Source of the DNA: CAVTPD01 sp963736575
GTDB lineage: Bacteria; Bacteroidota; Bacteroidia; Cytophagales; JAAEPT01
Direction of reading: 5' to 3'
NCBI GenBank assembly: GCA_963736575.1
Contig: CAVTPD010000003.1
Span: 558,001-622,000, forward strand
DNA length: 64,000 nt
Positions 54,287 through 62,681 of the stretch are shown here, in pieces (the stretch's first letter is position 1; every line of letters starts with the position of its first letter). The translations under genes and the position numbers were made by a program. A model generated the notes under the pieces. That model was not told the DNA's origin. It saw only the letters and a list, made by a program, of their open reading frames with translations, and did no database searches.

Positions 54287-56137
54287 TTATTTACTATGAA
54301 AATCATTAATTAAATATTGAAGGTAAACTAAATCATACTTCTCATTTTTAGTATAGCCTTTGGAATAGAGACGGGTTTTAGCAGGAATATCATACGATAA
54401 ATAATGTGTTGGGTCCATATAAGTTCCGCCATCACCAAAACAATAAAAAGCACGGGGCTTAAAGTCACTGGCTAGTATATTTCTACCAAACTGAAATTTT
54501 GAAGCATCCATTCCTACTTGGGCTAAAAGAGTTGGTGCAATATCTACCTGAGAAGCCATTTTTGTAATAGCGGTATCTTTTACTGCTAATGCTCCCCCTA
54601 GCCATAACATTGGTATTTCAAAAGTTATTTTATCTGCGTTTTCGGTAGAATTAATATAATTAACACCGTGATCTGCGGTGATAATGACTAATGTATTTTC
54701 CCACCATGATTGTTTTTTTGCTTCCGAAATAAAATGAGCCAAGCTACGGTCGGTATAATACATGGCATTCATGAATTTATGATTATTATCTTCTTCGCTA
54801 GTAATTCTTACATCATCTGGTATGTCAAAAGGTTCATGGCTGCTTAATGTAAAAATAGAATAGAAAAAGGGTTCTTTTTCTTTATTTAAATCTTCTAACA
54901 TCCTATTAAACACAATATGATCATGAACGCCCCATTTAGAATTATTGTCTTTAAAAGAAAAGTCTAATTTACTTACTATTTTATCGGTTTTAGCCTGTAA
55001 GAAATAAGATCTCATATTAGCAAAATCAATTTCACCCCCATAATAAAAAGCGGTTTTATAACCCTCTTCTTTAAATTCGCCCATAACATGGGGCAACTTT
55101 TCTACTTTATCTGGAAATAAGATAATAGACGTTTGTGGCAAACCTGGATAGCTGCTGTAAATGCTAGGAATCCCACGATTTGACCTATGCCCGTTGGCAT
55201 AAAAATTTGTAAACCGAATACCCTCTTTAGCCAGCTTACTTAAGTTAGGAGTAACATCAAAATCGGCACCAAAAGCACCAATGCCTTTAGATGTAAATCC
55301 CTCTAAAACCAATAACAAAACATTAGGTTTCTCGGTATTCAACAATTTCTTAAATTTACCCGTAGCGTGTGGATTAATTTCATCCATTAATTTATTCACC
55401 TCTTTTTCAGGTAAAAAATCTACTGTATTATTCAGTTTAGAAAGTTCTGTTATAGAAAACATAAAATTCCAGAACGGATTTACTGCCGCGTGGTTTACAT
55501 TCAAATTGGTATGGAAATAAACTGCCCCTACATTTAACGGAATGCCTAAGACCAAAGGCACTAAGCTAAATCCTCCTCTAATAACAAACACAGAACAGAA
55601 CCCGAACACTAAATACACAAGTGAGACTTTCCAATTGGTAGCGGGCATTTTTTTTAGCTTAGGGAAAATCCAAACTTTAGCTAATTGAATTTCTAAAAAC
55701 ACCAATACAAAAAATAAAGAAACAGGAACCAATACATCAGTTAAATGCAAGGAACTAATCATTTGATTCATATCAGTTAAATAAAGCAAATGTGAAAAAT
55801 CAAATTTTTCTCCCCAATAGGTATAGAGTTTCATGTCTATAATTGCTATTAGAGTTAAGATAGAAGTGATTATATAAATAAAATAACGTACAAATTTATC
55901 CGGAAAACGGGTACCAAACACACCACAAAGCACTGTTATTAAAGATGGTAAAGCCACCATATACCCGGCTGAAGACAAGTCTAATTTTAAACCATAAACA
56001 AAGATCTGAAACAAATCATAAATACCTATACCAGAATACCTTGAATGATTGTATACTAAAAAAAATAACTTATGAAGGGCAAATATCATCAAAAAAAAAG
56101 CCCCTAATCTTAAATAAAATGCAATATATTTTCTCAT
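54287..56137 (-). CDS. LTA synthase family membrane sulfatase-fold protein
   Basis: 616 aa from ATG 56137 (TTG 56143 is in frame). Five membrane helices fill the first 200 residues. The periplasmic alkaline-phosphatase/sulfatase-fold domain spans about 265-590: NVLLLVLEGFTSKGIG with the metal-binding Glu, YANGHRSNRGIPSIYSSYPG where the nucleophile is expected, WGVHDHIVFNRML, and VIITADHGVNY with Asp-His metal ligands. The family transfers glycerol-phosphate or phosphoethanolamine to glycans or lipids. The nucleophile position shows Ser (in HRSNRG) where many members have Thr. In Gram-negatives it may decorate lipid A or periplasmic glycans. Confidence 0.88.
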   Translation of the reverse strand: MRKYIAFYLRLGAFFLMIFALHKLFFLVYNHSRYSGIGIYDLFQIFVYGLKLDLSSAGYMVALPSLITVLCGVFGTRFPDKFVRYFIYIITSILTLIAIIDMKLYTYWGEKFDFSHLLYLTDMNQMISSLHLTDVLVPVSLFFVLVFLEIQLAKVWIFPKLKKMPATNWKVSLVYLVFGFCSVFVIRGGFSLVPLVLGIPLNVGAVYFHTNLNVNHAAVNPFWNFMFSITELSKLNNTVDFLPEKEVNKLMDEINPHATGKFKKLLNTEKPNVLLLVLEGFTSKGIGAFGADFDVTPNLSKLAKEGIRFTNFYANGHRSNRGIPSIYSSYPGLPQTSIILFPDKVEKLPHVMGEFKEEGYKTAFYYGGEIDFANMRSYFLQAKTDKIVSKLDFSFKDNNSKWGVHDHIVFNRMLEDLNKEKEPFFYSIFTLSSHEPFDIPDDVRITSEEDNNHKFMNAMYYTDRSLAHFISEAKKQSWWENTLVIITADHGVNYINSTENADKITFEIPMLWLGGALAVKDTAITKMASQVDIAPTLLAQVGMDASKFQFGRNILASDFKPRAFYCFGDGGTYMDPTHYLSYDIPAKTRLYSKGYTKNEKYDLVYLQYLINDFHSK

Positions 56138-56225
56138 AAACAATTAATACTAATGTTAAAGTTACGTATAGAGCTCCACGTTACCTAAATGTTAATCTAA
56201 TGTTTCTCGCATATGGTCTAATAAA

Positions 56226-56259
56226 TTGTTTATCTTAATGAATAGCTTATGTATATTCG
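56226..56259 (+). promoter_or_regulatory. Candidate promoter of the 2OG oxygenase gene
   Basis: TTG at 56226-56228, a 23-nt spacer, then TATATTCG at 56252-56259 (one base from TAnnTTTG). The -7 box lies 19 nt before the ATG at 56279, giving an almost leaderless message of a few bases. Confidence 0.42.
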
Positions 56260-56278
56260 CGAGCTTTTAATTACCTAA

Positions 56279-56890
56279 ATGACAGAAAAATTTGTTGATG
56301 AACTGGCAGAACAGAATTATGCCATTATCGATAATTTCCTTACTCAGGAAGAAATAGATTTTTACCGATCTGAAATAAACAGCCTTTATACCGAAGAACA
56401 GTTTAAAAGAGCTGGGATTGGTGCTAAAGGAGAACAAACTATAGACAAACAAATTAGAACCGATTACATATTTTGGTTAAAGAATGATCTTTCAGACAAT
56501 GCTTCTTCTATTATTTTTAGGAAAATAGATGCTTTAAGGGAATATATTAGAACAACGTGTTATCTCAATATTCAGGATATGGAAATGCACTTAACCTATT
56601 ACCCTGAAGGAAGTTTCTATAAAAGACATTTAGATCAATTTAAAGAGAACGACAACCGTGAATTAACCTTTATCTGTTACCTCAACCAAAACTGGCAAGA
56701 AGAAGATGAAGGAAAACTTCGCATTTATTTGCCTAATGGTGAAGGTGTAGACATTGCTCCTGTTTCGGGTAGGTTGGTCTGTTTTAGAAGTAATTTATTA
56801 GAACACGAAGTTTTAGTAACCAAAAAATCACGTTACAGTATTACGGGTTGGTTATTACGTATGAAGCGTGATTTAGTATTTTTGAGCTAA
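56279..56890 (+). CDS. 2-oxoglutarate-Fe(II) oxygenase (prolyl-4-hydroxylase-like)
   Basis: 203 aa. The P4Hc-type double-stranded beta helix shows the iron site H-x-D in KRHLDQFKEN (about 120), the distal His in LLEHEVLV (about 180) and the 2-oxoglutarate Arg in RYSITGW about 10 residues later. The N-terminal helix region resembles the SM-20/PhyH-like group acting on proteins or free amino acids. It is monocistronic between divergent and convergent neighbours, with its own terminator. The substrate is unknown. Bacterial relatives hydroxylate elongation factor or ribosomal proteins, which is a possible but unproven role. Confidence 0.88.
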   Translation: MTEKFVDELAEQNYAIIDNFLTQEEIDFYRSEINSLYTEEQFKRAGIGAKGEQTIDKQIRTDYIFWLKNDLSDNASSIIFRKIDALREYIRTTCYLNIQDMEMHLTYYPEGSFYKRHLDQFKENDNRELTFICYLNQNWQEEDEGKLRIYLPNGEGVDIAPVSGRLVCFRSNLLEHEVLVTKKSRYSITGWLLRMKRDLVFLS

Positions 56891-56933
56891 CCTTAAAACA
56901 CTTTAGCTACATTAAATCTGTCCGCTTAATAAA

Positions 56934-56963
56934 AAAAGACAGCCAGTTTAACAACTGTCTTTT
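56934..56963. terminator. Bidirectional intrinsic terminator
   Basis: AAAAGACAG (56934-56942) and CTGTCTTTT (56955-56963) form a 9-bp stem with a 12-nt loop. The A-run on one side and T-run on the other let it serve both the oxygenase gene (+) and the convergent porin gene (-), whose stop is at 56992. Confidence 0.8.
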
Positions 56964-56991
56964 AAACAACATCTTAAAAAAGCAATTCACA

Positions 56992-58290
56992 TTACATACC
57001 TGCTATCGCTTCTTTTTTCCAAGTAAAAAGAGTAGGTGTAATGTTTAATTGTAGCCATACCCAGTTGTTATTTCTACGATAATCTGCCTTTTCTAATGCT
57101 CCCAATGTATTAGTAGCTAAAATCTGAGAGTAACCACCCATAACCTTAACATTATTACTAATTGGGTAAGAAAAACCTAAATCTATCTCTGTAGCTAAGT
57201 TTTTAGATTGGCTTTCACCATTAAGCATAATATCATTTCCGGAAAGGAATTGATGAACCGTTACATAAATGTTCCATTTGTTTTCTGTAGTATAATCTAC
57301 TTTTAAATAAGTATCAGAGAAACCTAAGCCATAATTGGTATTACTACCAATAAAAAAATAATCTTGGTGACCATAGTACTTATGACGGAAACCATATAGT
57401 AAATCAAAAGCACGGTCGGTAGAATTTTCTTGAACTGTACCGCCATTACTAACATAATCTTGGCCAGATATATAATCAGACCCTAACTGTAAACCCAATT
57501 TGGCATTAATCTTATAAGTAGCGCTTACTGTACCCATAAAGGCTCTTACATCTTGTCCATTCGTATTTACACCACCTTGGTAATAGAAACTAGCTTCCGG
57601 CTTAAATTTACCTTTTGTTTTAGATACTCTAATACCACCTGTATGGCTAAAATGAGTAGTAGAGTCAACCACATCTTGCATACCATTACCTAGATAGATT
57701 AATTCAATTCTTACCGCCTCAATATCTTTTTTCAGATACCCAAAAAACATGGCTTTGTAATTGTTTACGGTGTATAAATCTAAACCTGGGTTAACTGGGT
57801 TTATTGATTGGTTATGATTGTATGCCCCACCAAGGTGTAAGGTAAATAAACTATCGTTTTCCATTTTAAAAACTACCGCATCATGAAACCGACCTAACTG
57901 ATTCCAGTTGTTGGTAGCCAATATTCTACCGTCACCATATAGTAAGGCTTGTCTACCTACTTTAACGCTAAATATCTTATTCATATGGATTTCTGCCCAA
58001 GCTTCATTTATAACGGTAGTACCAGAGTTTAGCTCAAGCGTACCCGATTGGCCCCAAGTTCTTACATCTCTAATACCTATGCCTACGTCTAGTTTATCAT
58101 CTTTGTAAGAAAAATTTAATCCAGAACGCTGAGAGATTAATCCCAATGCTTTTCCATCATTAGTTAAGCCTCTATATCCATTTCTATACTCAGCCCGTGG
58201 TCTCAACTCTGCTGTTAAAGTTGTTTCCTGAGCATAGATAGCGCTAGAGAGAACAAAAATGTAAACTAATAATAGTAGATTATGTCTCAT
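56992..58290 (-). CDS. Outer-membrane porin of the alginate-export (AlgE-like) family
   Basis: 432 aa. A signal peptide (about 1-20, ending IYAQET) precedes an 18-strand-type beta-barrel. The N-terminal signature TLTAELRPRAEYRNGYRG is followed by strands such as LDVGIGIRDVRTWGQSG, INEAWAEIHMNKIFSVKVGR and DYFFIGSNTNYGLGFSDTYL. The family includes alginate exporters and many porins of uncertain solute in Bacteroidota. It has a good promoter candidate 55 nt upstream and ends at a bidirectional terminator, so it is a single-gene unit. Confidence 0.85.
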   Translation of the reverse strand: MRHNLLLLVYIFVLSSAIYAQETTLTAELRPRAEYRNGYRGLTNDGKALGLISQRSGLNFSYKDDKLDVGIGIRDVRTWGQSGTLELNSGTTVINEAWAEIHMNKIFSVKVGRQALLYGDGRILATNNWNQLGRFHDAVVFKMENDSLFTLHLGGAYNHNQSINPVNPGLDLYTVNNYKAMFFGYLKKDIEAVRIELIYLGNGMQDVVDSTTHFSHTGGIRVSKTKGKFKPEASFYYQGGVNTNGQDVRAFMGTVSATYKINAKLGLQLGSDYISGQDYVSNGGTVQENSTDRAFDLLYGFRHKYYGHQDYFFIGSNTNYGLGFSDTYLKVDYTTENKWNIYVTVHQFLSGNDIMLNGESQSKNLATEIDLGFSYPISNNVKVMGGYSQILATNTLGALEKADYRRNNNWVWLQLNITPTLFTWKKEAIAGM

Positions 58291-58344
58291 ATTTTTTCAA
58301 TTTTGGTGCGACATAAAAACAGATTCTGTTTCCTTTCTGAGTTT

Positions 58345-58375
58345 CAAAGCTAAATGGATTTTTTTTTATGTTAAA
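58345..58375 (-). promoter_or_regulatory. Candidate promoter of the porin gene
   Basis: On the minus strand TTTA (58375-58372), a 19-nt spacer, then TAGCTTTG (58352-58345), matching TAnnTTTG exactly and TTTG at three of four bases. It leaves a leader of about 45-50 nt before the porin ATG at 58290. Confidence 0.5.
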
Positions 58376-58405
58376 CTCTAAGTAACAAAACGATTGAAAA
58401 TTTCG

Positions 58406-59323
58406 ATGAATCTTGTTTTTATTACCGGCTTATACCGCTCTGGGACTACTTTTTTACAAAAAACCCTTATGAATCAAGGGCTTAACATAAAAAATCAGCT
58501 GTATCAAAAATATGTATTTGGTATATCGGAAGATTACCTGATAGAAAAGGGAATTAAATACACCCTTCCGGTGGGGCCAGAATTAAGCTATCAACTTAAC
58601 CTTGATTTCACTGCTTTTTTAAAGGAGAACAATGCTAAAGATCAGTTTAAGCACAGTTCTAAAGAGATAATATCCGAAGCTTTTTTACCCTATTTACTGC
58701 AAGAAAAATTCCATTGTATTGCTATAATTAGAAATCCAGTAGACGTTTTACTTTCGGCCCAACAGAGTCTACAATTAGGCCCTATTAAACCCAGTTATTG
58801 GCATTTATTAATGTGGAAACGTTCTTCGGCTTTTCTTTTTCATCTGCGGAATGAAAAAAAACTAAAGATAATTCGGTTTGAAAATCTAATTCATAAGACA
58901 GCAGAAACCACTAAAGAACTTTGCGATTGGTTAAATATTCCGTTAATCACTAGTAATGCTAAAGAATTTATTGATGAAGAAGGAAACCCTTGGGAGATTA
59001 ACAGTTCTGAAGAAGAATTAAACAGCAAAAACAAAGCAAAACTAGCGTTAATAACCCAAGCTGTTTGCTACCCAGAAATGAAGTTTTGGAACTACCCTAC
59101 CAAAATTTCCTCTATTGAAGAAGCCATAGAAGTAATTATCTGTTTTAAAGACCCAATTACAGTTACAGACAATCGGTTTTTAAAGAAAAACTTCTCTTAC
59201 TACGGAAGTGATGAAATTCTAGACCGTTTTAAGGTTCTTATACAAGACAACCCTTCTTCGGGAGATATAAAAAAGTACTTTTATACTTTAGACTATTACC
59301 AACAACTTAAAAGTGCACTTTAA
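58406..59323 (+). CDS. Sulfotransferase family protein
   Basis: 305 aa from ATG 58406 (an in-frame TTG lies four codons earlier). The P-loop for PAPS, FITGLYRSGTTFLQKTLMN (about 4-22), is complete (Y-R-S-G-T-T). The second PAPS region CIAIIRNPVDVLLSAQQS (about 107-124) has Arg and Ser. IIRFENLIHKTAETTKELCD near 152-171 is the usual middle helix. It overlaps the following GT2 gene by 11 nt, forming an operon with GT2 and WbqC, so the acceptor is probably a glycan. This is the second intact sulfotransferase in the window. Confidence 0.88.
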   Translation: MNLVFITGLYRSGTTFLQKTLMNQGLNIKNQLYQKYVFGISEDYLIEKGIKYTLPVGPELSYQLNLDFTAFLKENNAKDQFKHSSKEIISEAFLPYLLQEKFHCIAIIRNPVDVLLSAQQSLQLGPIKPSYWHLLMWKRSSAFLFHLRNEKKLKIIRFENLIHKTAETTKELCDWLNIPLITSNAKEFIDEEGNPWEINSSEEELNSKNKAKLALITQAVCYPEMKFWNYPTKISSIEEAIEVIICFKDPITVTDNRFLKKNFSYYGSDEILDRFKVLIQDNPSSGDIKKYFYTLDYYQQLKSAL

Positions 59324-60254
59324 ACCCAAATACAGTATTGTTGTTCCTGTTTTTAATTCGGATGCTTCTTTATCTGAACTCTGTAAAAGATGCGCTTCTG
59401 TTTTTGAAAACCTGCAAGAAACTTGGGAAATTCTATTGATTGATGATGGCTCAAGCAATCCATTAAGTTGGCAAAATATAGAACTGCTTTCTAAATTAGA
59501 CCCACATGTTAAAGGCTATAAACTAAGTAAAAACAGCGGCAAACACAGCGCCATATTGGCTGGTTTTTCTTATGCTGAAGGGGATTACATCATCACTATA
59601 GACGATGATTTACAGCATCCCCCAGAAGAAATTCCAAAATTGATAGTTTTAAACAAGCACGATGTAGTCATTGGTGAATACACTGCTTACCAAGCTTCCG
59701 GAATTAAAAAATTAATTAGTAAACGGAAGAAAAAGTTTGAACAAAAGCTGTTAAACATTCCTCAAGGAGTTGTTGTTTCTCCGTTTAAACTCTATAAAAA
59801 ACGGGTTGTGAAAGACATCCTGAAAATCAAAACAGCTTATCCGTTTATTACAGCTTTGCTGTTTGAGGTTACTTCAGACGTGGTAAATACACCAGTTGAA
59901 CACCACGTTCGGAAATTGGGGAAATCCCAATATACCATGGGTAAAATGCTGCAACAGTTTTCTAATTTACTCTTCAATAACTCTTCTTATTTACTGAAAT
60001 TAATTTCTAAACTGGGACTTAGTATTTCGGCTTTAAGTGTACTGGCGGCTATCTATCTCTTATCTAGAAAATTATTTGGTTTGGTTCACGTCTCTGGCTG
60101 GACGTCCTTAATGTTAACTTTGCTTTTTATTGGCGGACTTATCCTTTTTTCCATTGGAATTTTAGGCGAATACCTTATCCGTATAATTAAAGGAGTTGAA
60201 AGTAAACCGTCTTTCTATATTCAAAAAAGCACCCTAGAAGATGGCGAAGAATAA
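59313..60254 (+). CDS. Membrane-bound glycosyltransferase family 2 protein (DPM1/ArnC-like)
   Basis: 313 aa from GTG 59313. GT2 domain: YSIVVPVFNSDASLSELCKR, LIDDGSSNPLSW and ITIDDDLQHPPEEIPKL (the D-x-D motif, about 90-106). Two C-terminal TM helices (about 229-249 and 265-288) match polyprenyl-phosphate sugar transferases such as ArnC and GtrB. Such enzymes load a sugar onto undecaprenyl phosphate. The WbqC gene starts within its last codons (14-nt overlap). Confidence 0.9.
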   Translation: MHFKPKYSIVVPVFNSDASLSELCKRCASVFENLQETWEILLIDDGSSNPLSWQNIELLSKLDPHVKGYKLSKNSGKHSAILAGFSYAEGDYIITIDDDLQHPPEEIPKLIVLNKHDVVIGEYTAYQASGIKKLISKRKKKFEQKLLNIPQGVVVSPFKLYKKRVVKDILKIKTAYPFITALLFEVTSDVVNTPVEHHVRKLGKSQYTMGKMLQQFSNLLFNNSSYLLKLISKLGLSISALSVLAAIYLLSRKLFGLVHVSGWTSLMLTLLFIGGLILFSIGILGEYLIRIIKGVESKPSFYIQKSTLEDGEE

Positions 60255-60936
60255 AAAAGTTCTTATTCTTCAATCTAATTATATCCCTTGGATTGGGTAT
60301 TTTGATCTTATAAATTCCGTTGACGAATTTATTGTTTACGACACCGTTCAATACACCCGTAGAGATTGGCGCAACCGAAACAAAATTTTAGTTCAGCAAC
60401 AAGAAAAATGGTTAAGCATTCCAGTTAAAAACAAAGGGAATTACCACGCTAACATAAACCAAATAGAAATTGAAGAGGGTTTTAATTTTAATACCCATTT
60501 AGAAAGCATAAAACAAGCCTACAAAAGCTATCCGTTTTTTATGGAAATTTCCCCAAAGCTAGAGCGTTTGTTTTTGAGCTTAAAAAACAAAATTTTTCTA
60601 ACTGAAATCAACCAAATTATAATCACAGAACTTTGCCATTGGTTAGGTATTGGCACAACTATTCTCCGTTCCGAAAACTTCCATACACAGCAAACAAAAG
60701 CCGCCGCATTAATAGACATTTGTAAGCAAACTAATGCTTCTTGTTATCTAACTGGCCCAAATGGTATGAATTACATTCAAGAAAAAGATTTCGAAAGTGC
60801 GTATATCCAGCTAGATGTATTTAAATACCCAAATTACGCTAGGGAACTTCCTGAAACCAATACGGGTTTAAGTATTATTCATCTTTTAATGTTTTACGGT
60901 ACAGAAAAATTGAAAGACGTTCTTATCAAGAAGTAA
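60241..60936 (+). CDS. WbqC family protein
   Basis: 231 aa. It begins KVLILQSNYIPWIGYFDLIN and contains YDTVQYTRRDWRNRNKI (about 34-50), the hallmark of WbqC-like proteins, followed by IPVKNKGNYHANINQIEIE and YLTGPNGMNYIQEKDFE (about 174-190). The family is found in O-antigen and capsule loci and is thought to act in amino-sugar or acyl-sugar tailoring, but the reaction is not firmly established. ATG 60241 overlaps the GT2 end, marking tight coupling with the sulfotransferase-GT2 pair. Confidence 0.87.
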   Translation: MAKNKKVLILQSNYIPWIGYFDLINSVDEFIVYDTVQYTRRDWRNRNKILVQQQEKWLSIPVKNKGNYHANINQIEIEEGFNFNTHLESIKQAYKSYPFFMEISPKLERLFLSLKNKIFLTEINQIIITELCHWLGIGTTILRSENFHTQQTKAAALIDICKQTNASCYLTGPNGMNYIQEKDFESAYIQLDVFKYPNYARELPETNTGLSIIHLLMFYGTEKLKDVLIKK

Positions 60937-60942
60937 TTCAAG

Positions 60943-61389
60943 ATGTTGAATAAAAAAACACGGGTAATTCTATTTTTGATAATCTTATTAGCTTCACAAA
61001 CGGTGTGCTATATTGGTTATGGGTATATTTTACCAGGAAGTGATTTTTTATATTCTGGTTATGAAGAACATTTAAAATTTGATTTCTATACCACCGTATT
61101 TCTTTTAATGTTAAGCAATTTTAGTATTGGCTTTTGCGGTGCTGCAATTTTATTAAACCTAGGCCCAAACCACACCTACACTAGAAGTTTGTTACGGGTT
61201 TTATGCATTACTTTAGCTTTAGGAACCATGTTTTATTTTATATTAACCATACCCGATTTAAATACCCAAAAAAAGATATACAACTTTACAGAAGTGGTTT
61301 GGTCACTTTCAAATATAGCAATTGGCATTAGCGCCGCAACCGTACGTTTAAAATACAGTAAAAAAGAAAGCGTTGATGATAAATGGTAA
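60943..61389 (+). CDS. Small polytopic membrane protein of unknown function
   Basis: 148 aa with four hydrophobic segments (about 8-28, 48-70, 85-104 and 118-134) and a charged C-terminus (KKESVDDKW). No motif is recognised. The gap to WbqC is 6 nt, so it is co-transcribed with the glycan genes upstream. It might assist the ArnC-like transferase or be an unrelated passenger; nothing in the sequence decides. Confidence 0.65.
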   Translation: MLNKKTRVILFLIILLASQTVCYIGYGYILPGSDFLYSGYEEHLKFDFYTTVFLLMLSNFSIGFCGAAILLNLGPNHTYTRSLLRVLCITLALGTMFYFILTIPDLNTQKKIYNFTEVVWSLSNIAIGISAATVRLKYSKKESVDDKW

Positions 61390-61409
61390 ACTACTTTAAT
61401 TAAAAAATT

Positions 61410-61898
61410 ATGCTGAAAAAGATTTTACTCTCTTCTTTATTTATTACCGCTTTTGTATTGTTTTCTTTTACTGCCGAAAACAAAATACCTGTGGTTAAAT
61501 GGGACAAAATGGAAACCCTTTTAAACAATACAGAAGATAAAGTTTATGTTATTAACTTTTGGGCGTCTTGGTGCAGACCTTGTTTAGAAGAACTACCCGA
61601 TTTTGAAGCATTTCAAGAGAAGTACAAAAAAGAAAATGTTGAGGTGATTCTGGTTAGTTTAGACCAAAAGAAACTTTTAGAAACTAAGGTTGTTCCATTA
61701 ATTAAAAAGAAGGGAATTAATTCAACGGTTTGGTTGTTAGACGAAACAGACTTCAACAGTTGGATTAATAAAATTGATCCTTCTTGGAGTGGTGCTTTAC
61801 CAGCTACCTTAATTATTAAAGGTTCTTCAAACAAAAAGATTTTCCACGAAGGAAAATATACCCAAGAAAAACTAACTGAAACTGTAGAACAACTGTAA
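61410..61898 (+). CDS. TlpA-like periplasmic thioredoxin
   Basis: 162 aa with a Sec signal (about 1-22). The thioredoxin-like fold has INFWASWCRPCLEELPDFEA near 46-65, with redox pair WCRPC, and a cis-Pro loop SGALPATLIIKG near 129-140. It reduces or supplies electrons to periplasmic disulfides, for example in cytochrome maturation or oxidative-stress defence. Followed 11 nt later by a second thioredoxin-fold gene. Confidence 0.9.
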   Translation: MLKKILLSSLFITAFVLFSFTAENKIPVVKWDKMETLLNNTEDKVYVINFWASWCRPCLEELPDFEAFQEKYKKENVEVILVSLDQKKLLETKVVPLIKKKGINSTVWLLDETDFNSWINKIDPSWSGALPATLIIKGSSNKKIFHEGKYTQEKLTETVEQL

Positions 61899-61909
61899 AA
61901 CTTACAACT

Positions 61910-62533
61910 ATGCGCATTAAATTAATTTTATTTTCAAGCTTATTTACCATAGCACTAATTGGTTTATTTAGTTTCTCCCAAAATACAAATACGTATAAAC
62001 CTGGGGATGATGCAATGGTTTTTAAACTGAAAAACGTAGACGGCAAAACACTGTCTATGAAAGATCCCGTTTACAAAGACGCAAAAGGCTTTATAATTAT
62101 ATTTACTTGTAATCATTGCCCTTATGCAAAAGCATACGAAGACAGAATAATTGCTCTGGGAGAAAAATATAAAAGAACCTATCCCGTTATAGCTGTAAAC
62201 CCTAACGATCCGGAATCATACCCGGACGATAGTTTTGAAAACATGCAAAAAAGAGCGAAAAGTAAAGATTATACTTTCCCTTATTTAATTGACGAAACTC
62301 AAGAAGTAGCTAAAGCATACGGAGCCAGCAAAACTCCAGAAGTTTATTTACTAGAAAAAGAAGGCGGCGAACTATTAGTAAGATACGTTGGCGCCATTGA
62401 CGATAATTACGCCGAACCTGAAGAAGTGAAACAACACTATTTAGAATCGGCTATTGCAGCACTTGAATCGGGGCAATTTCCTAATCCAGCAACAACCAAA
62501 GCCATTGGTTGTTCTATTAAATGGAAAAAGTAA
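61910..62533 (+). CDS. Secreted thioredoxin-fold (redoxin/AhpC-TSA-like) protein
   Basis: 207 aa with signal peptide (about 1-22). Active-site region FIIIFTCNHCPYAKAYEDRI (about 62-81) has C-N-H-C, as in a widespread Bacteroidota thioredoxin family. AVNPNDPESYPDDSFENMQK and a late cis-Pro strand (KTPEVYLLEKEGG, about 143-155) complete the fold. Probably a periplasmic or lipoprotein-independent disulfide or peroxide reductase working with the TlpA-like neighbour. It ends at a strong terminator. Confidence 0.88.
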   Translation: MRIKLILFSSLFTIALIGLFSFSQNTNTYKPGDDAMVFKLKNVDGKTLSMKDPVYKDAKGFIIIFTCNHCPYAKAYEDRIIALGEKYKRTYPVIAVNPNDPESYPDDSFENMQKRAKSKDYTFPYLIDETQEVAKAYGASKTPEVYLLEKEGGELLVRYVGAIDDNYAEPEEVKQHYLESAIAALESGQFPNPATTKAIGCSIKWKK

Positions 62534-62566
62534 ATTGGCAATCAACTAGCCAATCTTAACTGTCAA

Positions 62567-62599
62567 AACCACCAACATCCCCGTTGGTGGTTTTTTTAT
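62567..62599 (+). terminator. Strong intrinsic terminator
   Basis: AACCACCAAC (62567-62576) pairs with GTTGGTGGTT (62583-62592) around a 6-nt loop and is followed by a run of T to 62597. It ends the sulfotransferase-to-redoxin operon before mutS. Confidence 0.9.
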
Positions 62600-62628
62600 G
62601 ACTTCAATTTTCCACAAGGGTTCTAATT

Positions 62629-62643
62629 CGCTAACAATTAGCG
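62629..62643. promoter_or_regulatory. Short dyad upstream of mutS
   Basis: CGCTAA-CAA-TTAGCG, a perfect 6-bp inverted repeat with 3-nt spacer, centred 46 nt upstream of the chosen mutS start. It could be an operator or an mRNA leader hairpin. No T-run follows, so it is not a terminator. Confidence 0.28.
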
Positions 62644-62681
62644 TAAATTACGTGCTAAACTGAAAGCAAAACACCACAGAT

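Noticed and set aside
56144..56210. Promoter for the LTA-synthase-like gene (TAACTTTA with a TTTA 21 nt upstream)
   Set aside because: Both boxes deviate from consensus; in A+T-rich DNA such pairs are frequent by chance.
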